From Larix kaempferi (Eukaryota; Streptophyta; Pinopsida; Pinales; Pinaceae), in assembly GCA_027924585.1 (NCBI GenBank), contig BSBM01000825.1, positions 3,018,001-3,082,000 of the forward strand: DNA of 64,000 bases. Direction: 5' to 3'. Within the stretch, counting starts at the first letter, position 1. Each line of letters opens with the position of its first letter. The position numbers and the translations under genes were made by a program. Shown one piece after another: positions 56,702 through 64,000 of this stretch. The notes beneath the pieces are model-generated. The model had not been told where the DNA came from, searched no databases, and saw only the letters and a list, made by a program, of their open reading frames with translations.

Positions 56702-56995
56702 CTACGTGTCGACCGCAAATTCAGTGATATATCCCTCCAAGATGCTATCAATCCAAACTTTGACAGCCCGCGATGCCTTATTATCAACTTCCTGCAGCTC
56801 CTGAATCAACTCCGGGGTCCAAGTCATCAGCTCACCACCCTAGAAGTTCCTCTTCTGAAGGTCAACTTTGACAACCACTGGTACAGAATGACCGGGAAGT
56901 CACAGAAAAACCATTCATGCGGACCGTCGTGAATATACATTCCCAGCCAGTGATCGACTGTCAGTCTCGTGTTCCAAATTTCTTCTTCCGCAACT
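56702..56995 (-). pseudogene. Pre-gag conserved domain of element B
   Basis: Blocks LTVDHWLGMYIHDGPHEWFF, LYQWLSKL, then after a frameshift WTPELIQELQEVDN, SRAVKVWIDSILEGYITEF, ended by TAG. They match element A 11632-12012 in order and spacing. It is located between the primer site and gag, and is therefore a candidate N-terminal Gag domain. Function unknown. Confidence 0.58.
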
Positions 56996-57087
56996 TTTGA
57001 TCAAACTAGCTCTGTATCTCTGGCTTTTTTGGGTGCCACAACATGGCCTCCTTTCACTTTGCACACGGTCCCGACAACGGAACCATT

Positions 57088-57840
57088 TGTTGACCAACGT
57101 GACCCCAGTCGACAGGGCTTCACCTCATTGTCAACACATACCGCGGTCTCCCTAGGCACTAGCCCAGGCAAGTTTGATCTTACCCAACAACACCCACAGA
57201 GCGGATGAGGTCTCACCCGAGGCGTCTAGGAAGAGCAGACGGAACCATATTTCCGCCGAGGGAGGAGGGGAGTTGTGGCTGCACGGACTAGCTCTATTGC
57301 GGTACTTAAACAGAAACTTAAACATTCGACATGGAGTTATAACATATTATTTATCATCAGAGCAACAGTAAGCAGACATTGCATCAAGAAAATATAACAA
57401 CATTCATATATCGCAACATTGCACAAAGATCATACCAAAACATCATCATTGTATTACTGTCACAGTCATATCCCAGAAGCAAAACATAGATCTCCGTATA
57501 CATCCACCTTCTTATTGCTTAGCCACTATTGTCTCTTTAACACTTACAACTCTCATCTATTTATAGGCCTCTTCCATTACAATGTTTGTCCACTTACTAA
57601 CGACTTCCTAACCGACACTATGGACAAATGACCCAATATTTAACTGACTCGGTCCAAATGACCCAAAAACCCGCATACCGCGGTACGACTGACTCAATAT
57701 TACATATATGTGGTCTAAGTGACCCAAAAACCCGCATACCACGGTATACTTTAACCCAAAGTATTCCTTCCGCGCCCTCATCCGATATGTCACATCATCG
57801 GCAGTACTGCGACATTTCCTCATCGAACTGCCTGCCAACA
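57088..57840 (-). repeat. 5' LTR of element B
   Basis: In the minus sense TGTTGGCAGGCAG...GTTGGTCAACA. TATA word TATAAATAG at about 57565-57557. The following internal sequence aaaTGGTTCCGTTGTCGGGA (57087-57068) resembles the tRNA-Asp primer site TGGCGCCGTTGCCGGGGA with a few changes. Confidence 0.92.
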
Positions 57841-57845
57841 AGAAA

Positions 57846-58821
57846 TAACTAAATTCAGTTACATTGTAACATAGTTGTAGGTATGTTACTTTCATCTGAA
57901 GTCATTAATTGATTTTCAGCTCTTTTATTAGTTTACTTATTTTTGCTAGGTGTATGCATCTTTTCGCCTCGAATGTACACATTTGGTTGACCTCCTGGTT
58001 GACCAATTGTTTGTGTTGTTTATTGGATATTTGGAGGTACTCCATCCTGCCTCATATAATGCATCATCTGAATGTTTTCCTGCCCTCTAGGTGGCATGAA
58101 TGCCAAGGGTGTTGAATGACTCACAAATTGTCCTAGCACAGTAGGATACCGCTGCCCACTCATCTGACCCTGTGGCATATTTGATGACTATCCTGTAGAC
58201 TGTTTCTTAGCTGGAATGGACTAGAAAAATATTTCCACTAACTGTCATATTTTCCCTATTGGAATTTGGTGAGATTTCAATGCCTCTAAGGCTATCTTTG
58301 CATATGTGTATTTCTCATAAGATATAGATCCCAATTCTTTAAACACTCTTTTTAGACTAAGCCATATTGGAATTAGGAATTTAATCTATCAATGACCTGA
58401 TCTCCTGCTATAATTCCTTCCATTGCATACGTCTGAGGAAGTTCATTCATTTTTTCATTCATCTTGTTATGATACACTTCTTTGGGCCAAAATTCTCCAT
58501 TTCTATCCCAACGGTGAGGCAATCCTAGATTTATCATTTTATCAAACATCCCCTTAAATGTAGTTAGCTCATCAAACATAATATTCATATGTATTTGACT
58601 TCTTTTCAAAAGAGTTTGCTTGGTGATCATTTCCTTGGACACTTTAATCAATTGAGTTTTGTTTATGATATGTGATTGTTCTAACTATTTTTTGCTCATA
58701 CCATTGAGATATTTTATTATTTCAGCAGATTATTTGGGCATCTCTCCCAATTCTACCTCAAGTATTTTGATTTCTTCTTTGGATGAAATGTACAAATTCT
58801 AGTTCTTCTTATGTAACTTCA
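57846..58821 (-). pseudogene. Decayed minus-strand coding relic, partly coiled-coil
   Basis: The open frame 58651-58373 (92 codons) reads IKVSKEMITKQTLLKRSQIH, FKGMFDKMINLGLPHRWDRN and MNELPQTYAMEGI. Upstream, ISSKEEIKILEVELGEMPK precedes it in frame with stops. Its Lys/Glu/Leu pattern suggests an accessory ORF of an old retroelement, but I do not recognise the family. Element B inserted at its left edge. Confidence 0.35.
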
Positions 58822-60847
58822 TGTAATGTCCCTTGTTAGGAATTTTATTTAAATGGCAATTTTTCACTTTTTTCCCTAGTTCGACCTTTGACTAGTTTTG
58901 AGCTCTATATCTCCAAATTGCTCCAATTGCTCCCAAATATTCTGAGAAGGTATATGGATGATGTTAGAACATAAATATGTGTCTCAGGGATGCTTTTGTA
59001 CCTTTAAAATACTTCTGCAAATCCTCTTTTGATTCTGGTCAATGTAGGAAACTTTACTAGTAATTTCCCTTTGACTAGTATTGGTCTCTAGGTCTCAAAT
59101 TGGCTCCAAATGCCTTCAAATCTTCAAGGAAAGTGTTTGAATGATATTCGTGATTGATTATTATGTTTAGGTATGATTTATGACCATCAAAAGACATCTG
59201 AAAACTTGTTTAATATTATGGACAAAGTATGGAATTTAACTAGCAATTTGAGGTTCAAATCCCCCCGGGGTAAATACTGAAAATGGTTTCCCAAATGCCT
59301 CCAACCCCACTCGAATTTTGGAACATAGGTAGGGTATTTCTTAGGGGAATTATTAAGGTCTCATATGCACCATTAATTAGTTATTACGTCTGTTCTAACC
59401 TTCTCCCAAACAACAGCAAAAATCACTAGTTCGACCCTTGGGGAAATGGCACCAAATCTTCTCCAAATGTAAATAAAGTGAGTAAAATGACTTCAAATGC
59501 TTGATTAATGAACATGAAACTTTTATAATACATCAATAAAATTCCATTCATCAATAAACCATCAATATTTTACTTATCCATTCAAATCCATCAACATTAC
59601 ATTGGTTCACAACAAGGTAGTGGGGAAATGACACTATTCTTTCATTAAAAATGAGATTTATACATTTATACTTGGAATTTTGACGCGAAACTTTCTGGAG
59701 ATGAATAAAAGAGTATTTAATTCATATTACAAAATAAATGGGGCATTAGAATCTACCCCAAATAGTACAATAGCTCACCAAAAATGCCCTCCCTCAAGGA
59801 GCAAGAATATGCCTTCAAAAATGGGAATGGTTGAGAGAATGTGATGCATTAGAAGAAACCATGATCTTCCCTGTAGCTTACACCTGCAACAAATGACTCC
59901 ATTAAATCTCCAAATGAAATTTCTGAAAGGCCTTTCCAATTACCAACTTGGATGGGAATCTTTCACCCTCAAAATTGGCTAAGGCAAGAAACTAGTCATC
60001 CACTAGCTCTCCCTCTTCACAAATGCAATTGCAAATTTCTCAAATGATCAAAAGCTGCTATTATTCTTTGTTCATGACTTTTATAAACTTCTAATGTACT
60101 CCATGGGTCTAATTGCTTCCAAGAGACTCATGCCAACTCAAGTTGGGAAGAGATTCCAAAGAATGTCACTTGTACAACAATTCCTAGTCTCCCACTTCCA
60201 CCAAATCACATGTGGAAGCATCTTAGCTTCCCTAACTCCCTTGAGCACCCTCTTGGAGGCTAGTTTTATCCCTGACATGTCATATATGTCATATTTCAGC
60301 CTTCAGGTATGATTTGTGTCATAGGTGTCATAGCATCTTCATCATTGTTGTCATAGAGATAGGGAATCTAGCCCAAGTGTCCCACTAGCTCCGAATTGCC
60401 TCTTCCTCTTCTATGCGAGTTAATATTCCTCTATATTTCGACCTTGTATGAGTCATGCCATGAATAATACCTTTTTAAATCCCCCAAGTATGTTACCATT
60501 CACCTTGAATTCGAATTGGTGAGAAAATGATGCCAAGTGTAGTGGGGAAATCTAGCCATATGTGGGTCCCACTTCCTCCATGTGTCTTCATGATCAAATG
60601 CCACTTTGATTTTCACTTGTATATATTTATTTAGATCATTTATTAAATATTTATTCCATTCTAATGTTCAAACATCATTTATTATCCCCCTTATTCCAAA
60701 TCCCAAAGCTTCCACCCCAAACCTAGGAAACTAGTAATTTTTCTCCTTGGCAATTATTTGACCTTTAGCATCAATTTGATAAACTCTCATGAATATGGCC
60801 AATGGGATTAGGCCATTGTTACCCAATTCAAAATTTGGGACATGACA
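58822..60847 (-). repeat. Candidate minus-strand LTR (about 2.0 kb)
   Basis: The ends are TGTAATGTCCC and GGGACATGACA, an 11-bp terminal inverted repeat with one mismatch, much longer than the usual TG/CA. On the minus strand it is preceded by a purine tract gggaagggaggatt (60861-60848) and by the word cttgaggacaagcaatattg, common just before the 3' LTR in plant Ty3 elements. This makes it a 3' LTR. Flanks do not form a duplication, as expected when the other LTR is elsewhere. No frames of note. Confidence 0.6.
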
Positions 60848-61573
60848 AATCCTCCCTTCCCAATATTGCTTGTCCTCAAGCAATTTCAAGCATGGGTGTT
60901 GAAGAACCTATTTTCTGTATAATACTTTGAAGTTGCCACTGAGTTTCCCAACTTTGAGTCTTCGAGATTCCATGAAGATTTTAGAGAGGAACCACCATGC
61001 TTGTTGCTGCACTACTCTGATAAAAATCACTTTATTAAGTGGGAAATCCATCTCCCATACTTCTTGTTTTCCCAAAAAATTGAAACCAATGAGACAAAAC
61101 GTATTCCAAGGTCCCATTGCTTGTATTGCACCCCAACAATTAAGAGTGCTCTCCAACCCATACCATCCAATAAGAGGATTCTAGGATCCCATTTTATTAT
61201 ATGCATTCTTCCAAACATCATAATTGCAAAATATATTCATCAAAGTACATAACAACATAATGAAAATGTACATAAACAAGATGCTCCATCAAAGAGTCAT
61301 GAAAGTGCTTATACCTCCAAGCAAGTAGACCACCATTTTCCAAGTGCATACAATCTTCAAGTGACCCATCAAATATGCTCCAATGACATAGGTGAGGATC
61401 CCATGTCCTATAATGTTGCTCCAAAAGGATGTGATATGCATCAAAATATTCAGCCATGTATTCCTTCATCCAAGAAGTGAATGTGTTATCTCCCCAAATA
61501 AATTTGTCAAGTTGATAATTTTTAGATGATAGGATGTCATTTGAAAATTCATTTATAAATTTATTAAGGCTCA
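60848..61573 (-). pseudogene. 3' internal region of a minus-strand Ty3 element
   Basis: Beyond the polypurine tract two minus frames remain: 61574-61218 (118 codons, with MKEYMAEYFDAYHILLEQHY and HLCHWSIFDGSLEDCMHL) and 61156-60908 (82 codons). I do not recognise them. By position they follow pol in the minus sense and may be an accessory ORF or non-coding tail. The rest of the element is cut off by the sequence starting near 61574. Confidence 0.35.
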
Positions 61574-63249
61574 TTGTTGATAGCTTTATGCATGTGATGA
61601 AGTTTGAAAATCATTAGATTCGGTTTTCACTTCAAAATTTTCAAACGACAGGTTTCGGTAGCTAAGCTCTTATGTAAAACGGTTCCTAAGCTACCGAAAG
61701 CTCTGCTTTCGGCAGCTTACACGAAATTGCCAGAGCTCTCCTAGCTACTGAAAGTAGAGCCAAGTTTCCAACACCTGGGGCGATTCGGTGGCTTAGTCAA
61801 AATGCTAAGGTTGATTCATTAGTCACTGAATGAAGGGTTTTTTGCAGCTTACCACCTTCTAGCCCAATTTTGATAGCTACCGAAAGCACCAAAACGCAGA
61901 AATCGACCGTTGAGCATCAAAGCTAGTTCCCGATGACTTGAGCATCTTGAAGGCATTTTCCAGAGACTGGTGAGTGTTACAGGTCATAATCACTTTCATT
62001 TCCATATCGGAGGTTACCTGTAGGGTGAATAGAGAAATATTCCCTGCCAATTTTGAGAGAAGGATAGCAACAGAAAATGGGCGTTTTTATATGAAAAGTC
62101 ATCATCTTCAAATGACGCTTCTGAGCGATGGGAGACTTATTTTTCAAAACGCTCAGAGGTTTTTGTTCCTGACATGTCAGAGCACAATAAACTCTCTCTG
62201 TTTTCCTACAGGTGTTGTAGGTTGAGAGAATCGAATCCATCTCTGAGCCCTAATCTTCAGAGCTCATAATTTGTCTGTTTGACACATGTTTTTGAAATGA
62301 AGATCCCGAGAAAATAAAAATGAATTTCAATGATCTAAGGGAGTTTTTTGCTCACAATGGATCAATGCACAATAACCTCTCTTTTTTATACACAGGTATC
62401 ATAGACTTGGAGAGCTGAACCCATCTCTGAGCCCCATTTTTCAGCAGTTTGGCCGAATTAATGGCGTTTTTCTGTGCAGAGTCATCATTTTCAAATGATG
62501 CTTCTGAGCGACTGGAGAGTCATTCTGCAAAACGCTCAGAGGTTTTTCTTTGTAACACGTCAGAGAACAAAAAACTCTCTCATTTTTCCTACAGGTGTCA
62601 CATATTAGGAGAATCGAATCCATCTCTGAGCCCCATTTTTCAGCACTTTGGCTAATTAAAAAATGATTTTTTTTGGTTTATTGAAAAACGGTTTTTGATT
62701 TTCCCCCTTTCCAAGGGTTTGAACATTTTGTAAAAGGATATAAATCCCATGACTGAGGTAGAACAATGGTTCGATTTTGGAGAGACTGATCCATATTTGT
62801 ACTTTCAGACTTCAGTGATTTCTCAGATAATACCAGCTTCTTTTACTATTCGCCTTTCAAATTTCTTTTTCTTATGTTTCTGTATTTACAGTGGATGATT
62901 TATTGCCTGTAGGTTCACTTGTCTATGTTAAATAGCTGTTATCCTGTTTTGGCATTTGAGAACTGAACATGCATGTAATTTATTTTGTTGTGATTATCCA
63001 TTTATATACAAATTTCTGTGTATGAGTTTGCTGATACGACAAGGATTCACTCCCATTAACCTCTTAGCAACCCTCTGAACAGCGGTAGTCAAAGCCTTGT
63101 CTCCCTAAGCGTCCCTATGTGTGTGTTGAGTGTGTGAGTTTTGATTTCAGTCATCCAATTTGATCCAAACAAACCCCATCTTCTAAGATAAGTTCAAGTT
63201 ACCAGGCATCTCTGAAAACAACCTAAGAGAGCTTCCTGGAGTGATAACA
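61574..63249 (+). repeat. Candidate 5' LTR of a plus-strand tRNA-Asp-primed element
   Basis: The right border is firm: GAGTGATAACA then aatTGGCGCCGTTGTCGGGGA, a primer site. The left border is a guess at TGTTGATAGC (61574). Inside are a hairpin (61653-61699, arms tttcggtagct and agctaccgaaa) and a threefold repeat (62060-62655). Confidence 0.4.
62060..62655. repeat. Threefold tandem repeat, about 200-bp unit
   Basis: Each copy contains a gtcatcatcttcaaatgac-like segment, aaaacgctcagaggttttt, an ataaactctct run, ctacaggtgt and ccatctctgagccccat. Copies start near 62060, 62260 and 62460; the middle one is the most diverged. The minus frames 62240-61977 and 62623-62441 are similar because of this repeat and are not genes. 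Confidence 0.75.
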
Positions 63250-63252
63250 AAT

Positions 63253-63270
63253 TGGCGCCGTTGTCGGGGA
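63253..63270 (+). other. Primer-binding site (tRNA-Asp)
   Basis: TGGCGCCGTTGTCGGGGA differs at one base from the complement of the plant tRNA-Asp 3' end, the site used by Athila/TAT-type Ty3 elements. Confidence 0.85.
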
Positions 63271-63452
63271 CAGGAGTTTGAAGCAAGCTTCCCTGGGAGA
63301 CGACATAGTTTCATCTTTTGGTGATAGACAAAGGTTGGGCATTATATTGGTTGTAAGCATCTATCTGGCGACTCCACGTTTAAAGACTCCACTGGGGAGG
63401 ATCCTGTCGATTGAAGATGAAGGGACTGAAGTGCAAAACCAGGTATCAGTTC

Positions 63453-64000
63453 ATGAGCTTTCATGAACTTTTATTGATATTTATTAGTTCATTTTTGCTT
63501 TTCCCTTCATGCATTAAGAGGATCATCTTGTGCTTTGTATTTTTGAATGATCATCAACCTTCTTTTATATATCCATCCTTAGAAGAAGAAAATATCCATC
63601 TTGCTTGTGTTGTTGATATTGATCCTATATCTTCACTTCAGCATATTGAGAAGGATGAGCTTTGCATTCAAACCTTCCATGAATCTGATCACCCAGGTAA
63701 CTTTGAAGAAGTTGAAAGTGATTCGAAGCCTTCTCAGATCTCATTATCTTCAGTTATTATTGAACCTTTCCATCAACTTGTTATTCCTCATAATCAGCCC
63801 ACTGCTTTTCAAGCTAAAATCAGAATGAAGATGTTCAAACCTTTAAGGCTGCCCTGTCTCCTTCACCCTTATCCTCTTGACTGTTATGAATACCTTCCCC
63901 GGTTTTCTGGAGAGAACCAAGTTTTAGCTGAGGAACACCTAGAATCCTTTGAAGGTTTTGTTGATCGTTTTCAGATTGTTCATGAAGATGTGATCATGAG
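63453..64000 (+). CDS. Gag N-terminal part of a Ty3 element, cut by the window end
   Basis: An open frame from ATG 63453 reaches the window end without a stop (about 182 codons). The first part is variable and acidic (EEENIHLACVVDIDP, FEEVESDSKPSQ). From ATG 63831 it reads FKPLRLPCLLHPYPLDCYEY, LPRFSGENQVLAEEHLESFE and GFVDRFQIVHEDVIM. The LP.F.GEN...AEEHL..F..F.....I.HEDV.M pattern is the start of the retrotransposon gag domain. The true start could be the later ATG. Together with the tRNA-Asp primer site it indicates the beginning of an Athila/TAT-like element continuing to the right. Confidence 0.8.
   Translation, partial: MSFHELLLIFISSFLLFPSCIKRIILCFVFLNDHQPSFIYPSLEEENIHLACVVDIDPISSLQHIEKDELCIQTFHESDHPGNFEEVESDSKPSQISLSSVIIEPFHQLVIPHNQPTAFQAKIRMKMFKPLRLPCLLHPYPLDCYEYLPRFSGENQVLAEEHLESFEGFVDRFQIVHEDVIM

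Larger units (their letters stand above)
39462..57840 (-). mobile_element. Ty3/gypsy LTR retrotransposon B (nested, 18.4 kb span)
   Basis: LTRs lie at 57088-57840 (5', minus sense) and 39462-40202 (3'), with an exact agaaa duplication (39457-39461, 57841-57845). Two insertions interrupt it (46485-50690 and 50997-55506); its own length is about 9.65 kb. The domain order equals that of element A up to integrase: pre-gag, gag, zinc knuckles, protease, second gag-like, RT, RNase H, integrase. From 45863 to 42366 protease, second gag, RT and RNase H share one reading frame with only about five stops. LTRs differ by about 6-7% by eye, including a 12-bp indel. Confidence 0.93.

Noticed and set aside
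61977-62623. Two similar minus frames as a tandem gene pair
   Set aside because: Produced by the threefold DNA repeat; stops differ and no domain is visible.

Overview
This window looks like intergenic DNA from a large plant nuclear genome. There is no dense host gene array. Nearly all recognisable coding sequence belongs to LTR retrotransposons, several nested, and most carry stop codons. The host-type material I can support is a three-exon fragment of a plant heparanase-like (GH79) gene and a tRNA-Val-like relic. The retrotransposon architecture and spacing suggest a seed plant with a big genome, possibly a gymnosperm; that is inference.

Layout. 1-10420: old, mostly unassignable sequence with LTR fragments, tandem repeats, a CACTA-like MITE with neighbouring hairpins, and a ~255-bp inverted repeat that brackets a Ty3 RNase H relic. 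10421-22499: Ty3 element A (+ strand, 12.1 kb, LTRs about 1.15 kb) with pre-gag domain, gag, multi-zinc-knuckle array, protease, a second gag-like domain, RT (catalytic core deleted), RNase H, integrase and a long extra ORF before the 3' LTR. 22500-32035: GH79 pseudogene (- strand), a 210-bp SINE-like insertion with an 18-bp duplication, a 565-bp solo LTR, a lone primer-binding site and a 280-bp TRIM element. 32036-39321: nearly complete Ty1/copia element (- strand) with two minisatellite arrays between pol and its 3' LTR.

39462-57840: Ty3 element B (- strand), a diverged relative of A with the same domain order. It is split by a 4.2-kb LTR-like insertion (46485-50690) and by Ty3 element C (50997-55506, + strand), a chromovirus-type element whose RT and integrase core have been lost. 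57841-64000: decayed coding relics, a ~2-kb minus-strand LTR with its polypurine tract, and the 5' end of a plus-strand Ty3 element primed by tRNA-Asp, whose gag runs off the window end.

Target-site duplications fix the insertion history: A (cttta/ctttc), copia (ggtaa), B (agaaa), C (cgtat), solo LTR (tacaa), TRIM (cgata), SINE-like (18 bp). C is younger than B because it sits in B's first zinc knuckle. By-eye LTR divergence agrees: A about 10%, B about 6-7%, C and copia about 4%.

The most interesting observation is that A and B, although well diverged, share an unusual polyprotein plan: a conserved domain before gag, a five-knuckle array with a conserved non-canonical third knuckle, a protease reading DLG instead of DSG/DTG, and a second capsid-like gag domain between protease and RT. 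A adds a long coiled-coil ORF downstream of integrase, preceded by its own TATA box.
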